A DNA stretch of 64,000 nt from Cavia porcellus (Eukaryota; Chordata; Mammalia; Rodentia; Caviidae): positions 62,248,001 to 62,312,000 of the forward strand of contig NW_026947489.1 of assembly GCF_034190915.1 (NCBI RefSeq). The letters are read 5' to 3'. Positions 1 to 11,741 of this stretch are shown here, piece after piece; the first letter of the stretch is position 1; each line of letters begins with the position of its first letter. Made by a program: the position numbers and the translations under genes. The notes below the pieces were generated by a model, which had not been told where the DNA came from, did not search any database, and saw nothing but the letters and a program-made list of their open reading frames with translations.

Positions 1-870
1 ATAAAAAGGGGAACCAAACACCACCCTGCCCGAGCTACTCCGCCTTACGGGAAGACCTTAAGCCCTTCCGCCCTTTGGCAAGTTCGCGACCCACGATCAC
101 CCCCTTCAGGGCGCCAGGCCCCACTAAGCCCTTCCGCCCTTTGGCAAGTTCGCGAATTCAGGGCTCGGGAAGATAGCACCGCCGTGGCCGGAAGAGGAGT
201 TGCTCCCTGGGCTGCCACCACAACCTATGGCACCGCCCTGGTTAGAGGGAGAGCTACTTCCTGGGTTGCCTTCTGCGCCCCCATCTGGGGAGGGAGGAGG
301 ACGTTCCTTCCACCAGAGGGTATGGTTGCGGCTTCCCTTTGAGTGTTCCGGTCTCCATGCATTCCCGGTACAAGTAGGAGGCAGGGGAGGAGGAGGATAT
401 TATGAGCCCTTAGAAATTAAACAACTTAAAACTATCAAGGACGCAGTTTCAGCTTACAATATTTAGATTGGAAGTCCTGGAATGAGGAATTCTGTGTAGA
501 GCAGGCGGCAGCCAACAGGGAAAATAACCAGAGAGAGTGGAACAGGGATATGCTATTAGGGCGAGGAGCCTTTGAGGAAGATCAAACTCAATACCCTCGC
601 CAGGTTTATGAACAAATTAGCCGCTGTGGCCTCCAGGCCTGGAGACGGCTGGCTGGAAAGGGAGAACATACGGGTCACCTTACAAAAATTATACAAGGGC
701 AGGGAGAGCCATTTTCAGACTTTGTGGCCCGCATGCTTGAGGCCGCTAACAGGATTTTTCCAGATGCTGAGGCGGCTCACCCTCTCATAAAACAATTGAT
801 TTTTGAACAGTGCACTAAGGAGTGCCGTGATGTCCTAAGAACTAACAAAAATAGGTCCTTAAGAGTGGAC
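1..870 (+). pseudogene. gag: Retroviral gag remnant (proline-rich region and capsid)
   Basis: The first 200 bp hold a proline/serine-rich frame with an in-frame 66-nt direct repeat. From about 200 a second frame contains LPGLPPQP-type repeats and the start of capsid, ending at a stop at 463-465. From 550 the frame changes again and contains the capsid C-terminal part with a major homology region (LTKIIQGQGEPFSDFVARM) followed by a typical KECRDVLR segment. At least two frame changes and a stop break the gene. No zinc-knuckle nucleocapsid follows; sequence jumps to pol at about 870-900. Confidence 0.8.
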
Positions 871-879
871 ACGCCTGTG

Positions 880-1245
880 CCGTGAATTGGGTGGCCACGG
901 CCTAACGCCCAAAGGAAGAATATCATTGGCACTCTTTACCATAATCATTCCCCTGCCATGGAACATAGCAATCCGTCCCCAACCGACAAAGGGCTGGTGA
1001 GATGGAAAGATGTCCTTACAGGACAATGGATGGGCCCGGATCCAGTGGTTAGCTGGACCCGAGGTGCGGTTTGTGTCTTCCCACAGGAACCAGGCTGCGA
1101 ACCGCTGTGGGTCCCGGAAAGATTGACGCGAGCAGTAAACTCCCCACCAATTCCTGATAAAGCACAGGAGGATAAGCCCGCGGACACAAGTCAACTCGAC
1201 CCTTCTGGGACCGACGCTCAGCGCCCGAGACCATCTACAAACTAA
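880..1245 (+). pseudogene. pol: Retroviral pol remnant: integrase C-terminal end
   Basis: An open frame (about 901-1245) contains VRWKDVLTGQWMGPDPVVSW and PLWVPERL, the hallmark of the integrase C-terminal DNA-binding domain in betaretroviruses and IAP-like elements. It ends at TAA 1243-1245. The catalytic core of integrase, RT, RNase H and protease are absent. The gag-to-pol junction is probably one large internal deletion. Confidence 0.8.
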
Positions 1246-1246
1246 A

Positions 1247-1687
1247 ATGTCTGGTTTGGAGCTTTTTCTATTCTGTGGGTTCCTATTAATCACCCCTGTG
1301 ATATGCTCAGATTCCACAGAACCACCACAATATCTTTGGGGTCCTTGGCACCACCCGCCCACATTGGCACCTTTTTCGGCGGCCTCGCCCGCCTCACCCA
1401 GGGTTTACACCATCAATCAAACAGTCCTTGATTATGACCCACCCGCTTAACTCCGGTCGACCCTCCATTTCTCTTCCTTCTGTCCCACGATTACCTCTTT
1501 TTGGATCCTAATTGCCATGGCTATCCTAGTAGGGCTTGTGGTTATTAAATGCTTGTTAGATCGCCTCATACAAACTCAGCAGCAGGTTAAGATCACAGCT
1601 ATGGCAGCCATGCAAATGGCAGCAGGTGGCCCATCAGGCCAGCAGGCCGCCGCATATCTCCTTCACATTGCAGAACATCAGCTATAA
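1247..1687 (+). pseudogene. env: Retroviral env remnant: N-terminal leader and C-terminal membrane anchor only
   Basis: An ATG two bases after the pol stop opens a frame with a hydrophobic leader (FLFCGFLLITPVIC). The frame meets a stop at 1448-1450. The same frame then continues to 1687 with a hydrophobic membrane span (about 1505-1555) and a short tail rich in Gln, Ala and Met. Nearly all of the surface subunit and the ectodomain of the transmembrane subunit are missing, so this is a broken gene with no envelope function. Assignment rests on position and hydropathy. Confidence 0.65.
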
Positions 1688-2118
1688 GAGCTGAGTGGGC
1701 AAGCCAATGACGGGTAAGACGGGAAAAGCCCTCCCGGTCAACCTAAGACAGGCTCCACTCAGATATACATGGCCTATAAGGCCAGGGGTCCCTTCTGGAG
1801 TCAAATTATTGGCATTGAGATGCGAGACCAAGGGTACTGCAGTGCCATCCGCCCCAAAGGTTGGGGGGAAGGCAGGAATGAATGTCTATATGCATCCAGG
1901 TTCGGTTCACAAAAGCCTGGCCCTGCGAAAAAATGAACCACTCACCTTGAGCATGGTCCTGGCGCAAGGATATGCACAAAACAGGGTGATGCACAGCAGG
2001 GTATAGACCTCTACATTCTCTCATGCCTCGGCCTACAAGGTAGGCCCACTCCTAGGTGTCTAACAGCAACAAGGTCATAGACACCTTGGAGGGACCCACA
2101 GACCATCCTATTTTAATA
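1688..2118 (+). other. Provirus region between env and the polypurine tract
   Basis: This 430-bp stretch has short frames (for example 1695-2006) with no recognisable motif. It lies where class II elements carry env 3' end and untranslated sequence. I see no accessory gene that I can name. Confidence 0.4.
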
Positions 2119-2135
2119 AATAAAAAAAGGGGGAG
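2119..2135 (+). other. Polypurine tract
   Basis: An A-rich then G-rich purine run (AAAAAAAGGGGGAGA) ends directly before the TG of the LTR, the normal site for plus-strand DNA priming in retroviruses. It fixes the LTR start and the orientation of the provirus. Confidence 0.85.
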
Positions 2136-2438
2136 ATGTGGGAAGCCGCCTATGATGGCGCCCATTTCCTGCTTCCGGGTTCTTCCCGGCCTGAACAAGC
2201 CCGCCAAATTGTCATATCTGCCCAGTTACCCGTGACGCTAGCCTATCAGCTTGTTAGGCACGCTTCTCTGTGATTGGATACTGCTTCCCCTTATAAGAGG
2301 TTGTTCCTGCCCCCAATGGCGGAAGAGGAACCAACGTTGCGGGTGGCGGACCTTGTTAGGTCCGGTTCGCTGTACGTAATAAAGTTTGAGAGCTGATCCT
2401 GCTCGAGTTTGGCCTCCTGTCTTCCGCGGCTCTGGTCA
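2136..2438 (+). repeat. 3' LTR of the IAP-like provirus
   Basis: The LTR starts TGTGGGAAGCCGCC after the polypurine tract and ends TCTGGTCA, about 303 bp. Visible signals are an ATTGG box (about 2274), a TATA-like TATAAG at 2292-2297 and AATAAA at 2378-2383. The TG/CA ends and the early GATGGCGCCC word resemble IAP-type LTRs. It could act as a promoter reading rightward, antisense to VIPR2, or as a poly(A) site. The target-site duplication cannot be checked because the 5' LTR is outside the window. Confidence 0.85.
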
Positions 2439-2449
2439 CCATTCATCTA

Positions 2450-3900
2450 CCTGTCTAATTCCTTTTATCTATCTTCATTTTGCACTTTATCTTATTTGTA
2501 TTTTGGCTTTCTCATATGATAGAAACCATACTGTATTTACATTTGTGTGTCTGATGTATTTCACTTAACAGTTTGGTCTTAAGATGCATCCATTTTCCTA
2601 TAATGACTCAGATTTGTAGCAGAGGGGCAGTCCACCATGCGTCAATACTGCATTTACTTTTATCCATTTGTAAATGGCCTATTTATCTATACTGTGCTGC
2701 TATAAATGTGGGTATACATGACTCATGGTTGTATGATGCCTTTAACTCTTCTGGAAGATACCTAGAAGAGGAATAGCTAGGTAAAATGGAATTTCTAATT
2801 TTAGATTTTTTTAAAGGAATCTTCATACTGATTTCTATAGTGCTTGTACTAATTACATTCTCTCCAAAAATGTGGGAGAATTTCTTTTTCTCCCCAGTCT
2901 TGCTGGTATTTGTTATCGATATCTTGATAAATCTATTCTTTCTGGAGTAACAAGGAATCTTGGTGTTGTCTTAGTTGCATTTCTTTAATGGCCAGCAATG
3001 CTTAATATTTTGATGTGTTTATAGGCCATTTGTCTTTCTTTTTCTGAGAAGTGTCTATGTATTTCAGTTGTCTATTTTTTGACTGGCTCTTTTATTTGGG
3101 AGGTTCTAACATTTTTTGAGTTGTTTATATATTCTATATATTAGTCTTCTTTCCAAAGTATAGATAGAAAACTTTTCTTATTCTGTAAGTTGTCTCTTCA
3201 CGCTGATGGTTGTTTTTTCTTTTGCTGTGCAGAAGCTTTTAAATGTAACATAATTTTGTTTGTTGACTTTTGGTGTTATTCTTTTGTAACTGGGGTTCTG
3301 CTCAGAAAGTCCTTGCCTAATGCCCATGACTTCAAGAGTTTTATCTATGTTTCTTTCCAGAGAGTTTAAGTGTTTCTGTTTTCATGTTGGATCCATTTTG
3401 TTCCTACATTAGCACATGGTGAGAGATACGTGTCTAGCTTTACTCTTCTGCATGTAGACAGTTAATTTTCCAGCACCATTTGCCAAAGAGCTATCTTTCC
3501 TCCATTGCATGCTTTTGGCTCTTTGTCAAAGGTCAGGTGGCTGAATGTGTTTGGGTTGTCCTCTGTTCTGCTCACAGATGCACATGTCTACACCATGCCA
3601 ATATCATGCTGTTGTTATCAGGGTAGCTTTGTAACATAACTGTAAACCTGGGATGGCAATTCTTCTGCTTTGCTCTTGTTACCCAGGATTGCTTTTGCTA
3701 TCCTGGATCTCTTCTGGTTTCATATGAATTTTAGGATTGTTTTTTCTAGTTCTGTGAAGAATTCTGTCAGTATTTTGGCTGAGATTACGTTAAATCTGTA
3801 TATAAGAATTAGAAACATGTCTGTTTTGACAATGGTTGCCTATCCAGAAACAGCTTTAAATTTTTCTGATGTCCCTTAATCTCCTTTTTTAGAGCTCTAT
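2450..3900 (-). mobile_element. Old L1 fragment, antisense (3' UTR and end of ORF2)
   Basis: The sequence is T-rich and matches the antisense of L1 from the 3' region (plus-strand words such as GTGCTGCTATAAATGTGGGTATACATG) into ORF2 (TGCTGTGCAGAAGCTTTTAA, TTGCTTTTGCTATCCTGGATC). Frames are broken throughout. The right-hand limit near 3900 is approximate. The L1 is on the same strand as VIPR2. Confidence 0.8.
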
Positions 3901-6280
3901 AGTTTTCACTGTAGTGCCCTTTTACTTCCTTGGTTAGGCTAGGTCATAATTATTTAGTTTTTCTTGATGCTAATGCTTGTCTACACTTCTCACCATGTAG
4001 GGGAGTTAATTTATTTGGTTCTCTGCCTGCCTGCACTCCCAGTAAAACTTCTCGTGTGATTCTAGTTCTTTAAAAACCACCAAATGTCAGTGTCAAGTTT
4101 TGAGTTTAACTTTATGTGCATATTCAAAAAATGCTCAGGAGTTTTACTTTATAACTCTTGTGTTGCACAAATTCTGCCTTGAGGAAGGCTTAATCTCAAT
4201 TTACTCTGACTTTGAGGGCACAGGCTGCATCTGACACTGTTCATATCCTTTTTATCTCCACCTGACTGCTCCTTTCTGTGACCCAAAAGAGTAGATACTC
4301 ATTAAATGCTTGTTGAGCTTTTCTTTCCATGTATGAAGAAGGTTTTGGTGGTTATCCTATACCTTTTACACTTTGGTGTCTAGAATGGAATTGGTTTAGA
4401 AAATCAAATAGAAAATTTGAAAATTAAATTGCTAAGTTTTTGAAACTGACAAAAACAATAACAAATCAAAAAACTCCATAAACACTATAAAAAATAAATG
4501 TATAGAAAACCACATTAAGTCTCCTGAGCATTTAGCTGCTGAAAAGCAAAGACAGAGAAAAAAATTTTCTGAACATCAAGAGAGAAAAGACTAACCACAA
4601 GGAACAATGGTGAGACTGGCAGCTGACTTTACAAAAAAAACAATGACATACATTCTCAGTATGATAAGAAAAAATAAATCTAACTAAAGATTTGGTATTC
4701 TCAAAAATAACTTCAAAGATGAGGGCAAAATTATGACAATTCTAGGCAAGCAAAACTCATGCCTGTGTCTTGCACAACAACTTTGAAGATAACTATGCAA
4801 TATTTTAACTAGTGTTAATTGTCTATGGTTTTGTTTTGAAATTCTGTCACTGTTTTTATTCTTTTTTTGTTTAAAACAACTCATAAGTCTTCATGCAGCA
4901 GGATGAAGATTCTGGGTGGAAACAGGGACCAGGAAGAAGGGAGCTCCAGCAGTAAACCTGTAGACACCCTAATGAGCAGCAACTTAAACAACCACAGTAC
5001 AGTAGCTGTCAGACCTGATGTACACACAGAGTCAAAATACGTGAAAAAACACAAAAGACCTAAGAGGGTAAATGGAATTAAAATGTTGCAATGTTCTTGA
5101 AATCAGGGAAAGTGGTCTGGGAGCTGCTATGTGTGTTGTGAATGAAAGTGCTAACTAGAGGAATAAAACCAGGATTACATAGTTAACAGTGCAATGGATA
5201 AACCAAAGCAAAGAAAATACTTGACCAACTCAAAGGGAACAAGAAGAGAGTGCAAAAGCAACAAAGCACAGCTGAGACAACTAGAAAGCAAGGACACAAA
5301 AGCTAGGTTAAAACTCAGCATTGCCAAAAAGTAGATTATGTGGTTGTAAAAATACTGCATTTTAAAGTAAAGATTGCTAGGGTGGAGATAAACAGTAAAT
5401 TTCAATTAATGAAGCTTATAAGATATCCAAATTAATAAAATATAAAATTGAAAATAAAAGCATAGAACACAATATACTTTGCAAACACGAAATAAGACGA
5501 TGAATACAACTATGTAGCAGAGAAAGTAAACTTTTAAGGCAAGGGGCATTATTAAACTTGGTCAGTTTATGCTGGTATATTCCTAAAAACACAACCTCAA
5601 AACACATAGAGCAAATAGTGAAAGAAATAAAAAGTGGAATGGATAATCCCACAATCGTAGTTGGCAATGTGATACATTTACTTTTAGAATAAGCAGTTAA
5701 AACAGTGATGTAAGTCAACAGCTGTAGAATTAACACTGTTGTCACATGAAAGTGAAACAGCACAGTTGGACCACAAGGCAAGTCCCAAGATGATTGACAG
5801 TGCATCCTTAGAAAGAACTGCGCAGACTACAAGGCCTTGCTCACAGTCACGCAGTCTTCTCTACCAGCACTATCCAACAGCAGCCTCTGATGTGGCTGCA
5901 TTGGCCTCTGCACTCTACAGCTGCATGAGGGGTTGGGTCAGTTGTCCAACGGCAACTGAGAGAGCTCAGCATTTTCTCTCAGGAGGGTACTCAAGACCTA
6001 AGTGGTGAGGGAAGGCCACATTGCTCTTGTATTTTCACACATTTGTGTGATGCCTAAGAATTTAATAACTGATAGCTTGAGTGGATTTTACTCAAAGTCA
6101 GCACCATATCATTTGTTCACATGGGAAATGCAGACTCCATGCTCACACGCTCCAAGAGCTTGGCACACAGTGGCTCCAGACTGGGGGTCCCCATCTTCTT
6201 CCCCTCACTGGTGCCAAAAACTATATAGAAACCTTGCTTGGTTCATACTTTCTGCAGAATTGCTTATTTCTGCTCCTTAC
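3900..6280. other. VIPR2 intron 5, start, mostly unassigned
   Basis: Apart from a possible ancient L2/MIR-like tail near 4214-4320, nothing in this stretch was recognised. It is AT-rich at 4300-5700 and contains only short chance ORFs. No exon of VIPR2 TM2 or TM3 was found here. Confidence 0.5.
4214..4320 (+). repeat. Possible ancient L2/MIR-type tail
   Basis: The stretch begins GGGCACAGGCTGCATC and ends GATACTCATTAAATGCTTGTTGA, a word pattern typical of L2 and MIR-family 3' ends (cf. the CTCAATAAATG.TTGTTGA motif). It is too diverged to type by eye. Confidence 0.4.
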
Positions 6281-6378
6281 CTGAAGAGGCAAAGAATTAT
6301 GCTTCCGGTTGCAAGTGACATCAGAGAGACACTGTAGCCCAGAGTGTAAATGGCCTTCACCAGAATATAAAACGTGAC
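6281..6378 (-). CDS. VIPR2: VIPR2 exon 5: transmembrane helix 1
   Basis: This 98-nt exon has the acceptor TTCTTTCTTTGTAG and the donor CAG|GTAAGG, phase 0 to phase 2. It codes VTFYIL, then VKAIYTLGYSVSLMSLATGS, then IILCLF and the first two bases of an Arg codon. This is TM1 of a class B GPCR, with the family's conserved GYS motif, and is nearly identical to VPAC2 of other mammals. The next exon, expected to begin KLHCTRNYIH, is not in the window. The exon lies about 20.6 kb from exon 4 and about 3.8 kb from the retroviral LTR in intron 5. Confidence 0.97.
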
Positions 6379-9300
6379 CTACAAAGAAAGAATATGGATC
6401 TGTAAGCCACTGGTGATCTGCATAAAACAGCAGGATGTTCTGAGGTCTGGCCATGTGGTGCTGATTTTCAGAGGGCAGGAAATAGGGTCATTTTGTACCT
6501 GTACCTCTCCATCTTGATCCCAAAGGATCCCTTTGAATATATACCCTGTCATACAACCTACTAGGAATGATTTGGGGGTGGCTTCTATAAAGAGATCTGT
6601 CTGAGGGAACTAGGAACTAACAGGGCCCACAAAAACACAAAGCTGAGCTGTACCCAGCAGGATGAGAGTCCTTGTGCCATGCAATGTGAATATGTCACTT
6701 CCAAGTGACACTTTCCTGACCACATATCAAAGCACCCTGACCACATATCAAAGCACCCTATGAACCATGTGGCTTTGCAGGTCTCAGCAAGGCACTTGGA
6801 GTGGCCTTGGGGATTTTATCATCTAGTATTTCTTCAGTTAGCAGCTTCATGGCTCAATATTTTTAACCTTCACAAAGTCAGCAGGCACAGGAAAGATAGT
6901 GATAATCACAGTCACAGAAGCCAATCACTTTCTTGCACATGTTCTGCCTGCTGACAGCCTGAGGGTGGGCCAGGAAGGACCTCTGCTGCAGCCTCCCTGG
7001 ATGCGGTTAGAGATCTACCGTATGTGAGAGCGCAGAGAAATCATCTCAACAACAGCGGTTTCTTTTATGAATTTAACAAAAGCTTAAACACTGGTTATCA
7101 GTGTGGGTAACAGGAGGTGAGCTCAGTGCACTGCCCCCAAGTTCAAGAAGTCACCAACTCCCAGAAATGTTCCAGAAGGCCAGAATGTCACTGTCACTAA
7201 GTCAACAACTGCTTCCTGGACTCCACCAGGGTTCCAGGGAGGAGTGTGAAGTCTGGACAAATACACCTGCAAAAAGACAAACCCTTCATTATGTAGAAAC
7301 AGGAGCAGCCTAAAACCTGTACAGGGAGAGGTGGTTAGCTGCAGTGCCAGCACACAGCTATATCCACTGTTTTCCTCATGTATTTACCAGGTGCTTCCTG
7401 GGAAGCAAACAGACCAGATCAGCTGCCTCAGGGATCTTATGCTTTAGGAGGAGGAGAACAAACACTACCCCCAGAACTGACAGATGAACCACAGGTTGAG
7501 TATGAGGTGGTTTTGGGAGAAATGCACATGGCACAAGGTCCAGGCTGGCTGTGTGCGCAGAGATGAGGTACACTCATGAGAAGTGTGGTTGGAATCTGTC
7601 TCGGGGTGAAGAGGAACAGTCAAAAGATGGAATGGCCAATGCAAATGCCTATGGTGATGAGGCCTATGAAGACTGTCAGGGAGGGGGCAGGTCGTAACAT
7701 TCTGTAGCTATGAGAATGGGACTTGCAAAAGCAGGGTCCATGGGGCAACATGACCTACCAGTGCCTTGGGCTGCTGGGTTGGATGGACGCACAAGGGCCA
7801 GCAATGAGTGTGGATCTTCCTGGTGCTGGGTGCATGTTCCAGCTAGGTACCATGGGAACAGAGTGAAAAGAAGTGGACTCCTAACAGCAGTGGCTTGAAG
7901 TAGGGCCAAAAGGGCTTCCCAGTAGAAAACTAGAGGGTCAGAGAGAAAATGGAGGCACAGTGGATCTAGTGAGGAACTGGTGAGAAGCTGTGTGCTCCGA
8001 GACAGGAAAGGGCAGGAAGGGCATTTTTGATGAACTCCAATCCACATAGCAAAGAGCATCAGATTGATCAAGAAGGATTTCATCAGAAATCAGAGGAAAG
8101 AGAGGTAGCTAAAAATGAGAAGGAAAACTTAAGTAGTTCTGCTCTTGCACTTGGAAGCCATTACTCCTGTTCAAGTCCTCCACCCTCAGTTCTTCCCTGA
8201 TGTCCATCTCACCCTGCATATCTCTCCCTGTGGACTCACTCAGGGCCTCTGACTATGGCATACCTGCTTCCTCTTGGTGTTTCCAGGACACCTGTCACTA
8301 TTGTGACCACAGTGTCCACTACATAGCATTGGGCCCAGCACGGTGCCCAGCCAGCACTGTACACTATTTAACAACAAAGGAAGACAGAATGAGTACGTAT
8401 GTGTGCAGTGTGGGCTCTTCTGGAACAGCAGGAACCTGTTTTGAAGCAGTCATCTAGCCTGATATGTCATTTACCCTGTCTCTACAGGTACAGGTACAGG
8501 AAATAGCCTTTCCTTCAAGGCCTCTGCTCTCCATCTAGCCTAGAGGGCTTGATGCCAACCAGCACAGGCAGGTGGCTGGTGTCTAAGGCCAGCAAGCCTC
8601 ACTTTCCTGCTCTACTCTCCACATCCTGCTGTGATAGGGTCATAGCACCAAGGGACATTCCTGGGCAGTCCTCTTGCACCTGTCCAGCCTGGGACTGGGC
8701 CTCAGGCTGATCGAACTGACCAGTGCAGCCCTTCACTTAGTGCAGGGAGAACACGTGTTTGATCTAGCAAATGAATGTATTAATAAAACATTAGAAGGAA
8801 TTTTTTCCTGCCTTTTGAAACCTTAATGGTCAACCACAATCCCATTATATGGAACTCTGGTACTTTCCAAAATGCCTCTTGCCATCTATTACTCTTCAAA
8901 GTAATCAAAATTAATGCAATTTTAAACCCCAGTTATTTGGTTGTACTGACCATGTTTCCATGGTCCATGTCCCATGTGGCTAGCAGCCTCACCCCAACAA
9001 GGCAGATGGAAAGGATTTCCATTCCAGGAAGAGGCCCTATGGGATCAGCACTCAGCAACACCTATCTGCATTTATCTGCCCTTGGGCTGTTAATTCCCAG
9101 TCACTTTTAACTTCCATCCTACTTGCAGGAGGAGCCAGCAGATACTTTGAAGACTCTTGGAGGTCACCACCTCCACTCTGTTGTAAGAGGTAAGGTTTAT
9201 TCCCAGTGCAGAGCCCGTGCAGAGTAGAGTGTGGGAATCACACATAGATACAACCACAGTCACACCAGGCTCTTCCCATTGCACAAAATGAGCCCTGCTC

Positions 9301-9900
9301 ACACTCAGTTTTTCTGTAGAAAGGACTCAGTGTAGGGGAAGGGCCACACCATCTTGGTACCACAGTGATGCTCATCTTCCCATCTCAACCCTTTTGCTGT
9401 CCTCTCAACAAAGAAGTTTATACACAACTCAGTGTATAAATCTGGAGAAAGAATATGGGCCCCAAACACCACAGGGTTCTAAAAATGTATGATTTCAGAC
9501 TAAAAAGAAAGCAGCCCAGGAGGAAATGTGCATTCTTGGTAAGAAAGGGCACAGTCCCATAGCTGTGAATTCAGTAGTTAATTCTAGTACTGATTTTGAT
9601 GGAAACACCTGTAGGCCTTGCAGTTCTTTCTGTAAATTTAAGGTCCCTCTGGAGCCAAGGAGAAGACAAAAGACAGTTTCTACAGAGCAGGTCCCCAGCT
9701 GCAGCCAGCTCACCACAGTTGTCCACTAGGCAGGTCCAGGCTACCTCTCTGTGCCTACCATGGGGGGTTAGACAACAGTGCACATCCACAGAACATAACA
9801 CCGAAATCAGTGGTGTACCCTGAAAACAAGGAACGTCTATCTGAGTGTCTGCTTTGGGTGTGCAGCTGTCCTGCTCACAATCCTGTAAAAGACTCACATG
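6379..9900. other. VIPR2 intron 4, exon 5-proximal part, unassigned
   Basis: No transposable element or exon was recognised here beyond the 21-bp tandem. Base composition is ordinary and reading frames are short. It appears to be old unique intronic DNA. Confidence 0.5.
6715..6757. repeat. Two-copy 21-bp tandem repeat
   Basis: CCTGACCACATATCAAAGCAC occurs twice in a row at 6715 and 6736, identical, about 340 bp inside intron 4 from exon 5. Confidence 0.85.
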
Positions 9901-9914
9901 TAAACCTGAGGAGA

Positions 9915-10693
9915 GGAAGGAAACAACCTAAGTGTCGATCAACTGAGGAATGGATAAAAAAGCTGTGGTATTTTTATACAGTGGAGTACTACTCAGCTGG
10001 AAAGAATGATCACATTGAGATATTTATAAATAAATGGATGCAGCTTAGACCATACTCATAAGCAAAATAAATCAAACTCACACATATAAATACTGAATAG
10101 TCTCCCTAGTGTAAGAAATGGTAAGAGTACATAAGAATTTATAGTAATCATGATTCCCATTACATTGCTCTGAAGCCTTATAATGTCTACACTCATTAGT
10201 TGGAATGGTTTTATCCTGGTTTGTTTGATTTTATTATCTGTGATAGTATAAACAGCTATTTTAAAGAAAACAAGACATTAGACTAGCCAGTGCTGATTTA
10301 GTATCATCTTACTCTGAAGTCCTACTATGCTTTTGTTTTTCTGCTGCCTTTGGTTCTGTTCTGTTATGTCTTATTGGATATTATTATGTGTGCTAGTATA
10401 AACAAATTTTCTATGGAAAATGAGATAATATAGTAGCCATTGTTCATTCTCTGCTATTTGGTTCTGAAAGCCCTGTAATGCTTTCATTCTCTTGAATGGT
10501 TTTATACTGTTTTGTTCTGCTTGATACTATCCTATATGAAGCTATGCTCGACTATTTCAAAGAAAGAGACACTATGGTAGTTACTGTTAATTATGGGTTG
10601 TCTTGTGGTAAAATGCTATTACTTGCATTGTTCTGATCTGATCTGCTTTGTTACATCCTCTTTTGTCTTAATCTCTTTAAAATTAAAAAAAAA
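9915..10693 (+). mobile_element. 5'-truncated L1, sense, with tandemly repeated 3' UTR
   Basis: It begins with the L1 end-of-ORF2 signature (AATGGATAAAAAAGCTGTGG, then TGGAGTACTACTCAGC), passes through a decayed stretch and continues in a T/A-rich 3' UTR to an A tail at 10680-10690. The 3' UTR contains tandem units: TGATAGTATAAACAG at 10241, TGCTAGTATAAACAA at 10391 and a weaker third unit from about 10538, giving a period of about 150 bp. No target duplication was identified. Confidence 0.75.
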
Positions 10694-11344
10694 CTGGCCT
10701 TTTAAAATTCAGGCTCAGTCTTTCCCCTGCCCTCTCTTTTTTTTTCCTTTAAAGTACTAGGCCTGATAAATGTGTCAGGGAAATGCTACATGTTTAGTGT
10801 GACAGCAAAGCCATCCACTCCAAGCCTAAGGTTCTCTTTCCCTAACTGTCAGCTTCTGAAACAATGCATTTCTCTGCTTCTGCAGGAAGAGAGACCTCCT
10901 CCTCGGTGTGGCGTCTGTGTCCCAGGGCAACCCTGGCTGGGCCACAGTGGGCTGAGGAGCAGTGTCCTGCCCTGGAAGGAAAACCTCTGGCTCTTTGGAG
11001 GGAGAGTATTTTTCACTCCCAATTTTGTGTGTGAAATTTGTATTCTTTGCTGAACATGTTTGGTATCACTGGTTAATTTGATTTATACAATACATTACAG
11101 GAAGCTTAACTTAATCCAGACACTGCAAAGTGTTCTGGGAAGTACAGCAACTGATAAGCCAAACTACAGGCTTTTCTTCACCATAAGAACTTTATTCTGA
11201 GGATTATCCCAGGACACATGAGCTAGAAATTGATGTAGGTATGAGTTAAAATTTGCAAAACTCAAATTTTTGCATCCACTAAAAAAATAGGAACATCCAC
11301 ATTTCAAATATTAGTTCCTCAAGGCTGGCTTAGAGTGTATACAT
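10694..11344. other. VIPR2 intron 4 stretch, unassigned
   Basis: Nothing recognised. An ORF at 10772-11053 has no start context or motif and is probably chance. Confidence 0.5.
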
Positions 11345-11741
11345 TGTTATGGTTTGGAACAAAAATGTGCCTCAGAAGGCTCATATGTTTAGCAGTGGTA
11401 CTTTTGGAAGGTGATTAGTTCCTGGGGATACTAACTTTACCAAGAGATGAATCAACTGACGAGGTCAGAGCTGAGTGCACTCTTGGGAGGTAAGGCCTGG
11501 CGCAGGTAGTTGGTCACTGGGGGCTTACTCTGGAAAGGATATTCTTGACACTGGTGCCTCTGGTCTTTTCCTACTGTCTGCTTCTGGCTGCCATAGGCTG
11601 AGTAGCCTTTCTCTATGAGGCCCTTCTGCTATGATTTTGCTTTGAAGCCAGCCCACCAAGGCTGAAACCTTTGAAACAAACCTCTCCTTTACTTATGTGT
11701 ATCAGGTGTTTGGTCACAGGACTAAAAAGCTGAGATACACA
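11345..11741 (+). repeat. MaLR solo LTR (MLT/MST type)
   Basis: The element starts TGTTATGGTTTGG and ends ACTAAAAAGCTGAGATACACA, with the internal phrases CTTCTGCTATGATTTTGC and AAACAAACCTCTCC expected of mammalian MaLR (ERVL-MaLR) LTRs. Length of about 397 bp is close to full. It is a non-coding solo LTR. Confidence 0.8.

Larger units (their letters stand above)
1..2438 (+). mobile_element. Internally deleted IAP/betaretrovirus-like provirus, 3' part, in VIPR2 intron 5
   Basis: From left to right there are gag capsid remnants, a join to the end of pol (integrase C terminus), a shortened env, a polypurine tract and a 3' LTR. The order and the peptide resemblance are those of class II (ERVK/IAP-like) elements. 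The nucleocapsid, protease, reverse transcriptase and most of integrase are missing, so this copy cannot encode its own replication proteins. The 5' LTR lies outside the window. The element is antisense to VIPR2. The intact-looking LTR and recognisable reading frames suggest moderate age. Confidence 0.85.

Noticed and set aside
4867..5100. 77-codon ORF in intron 5 with a basic C terminus
   Set aside because: No similarity I recognise and no promoter or splice context; probably chance.
1..6280. VIPR2 exon 6 (TM2 region, KLHCTRNYIH)
   Set aside because: Searched by eye on the minus strand and not found; it must lie left of the window.
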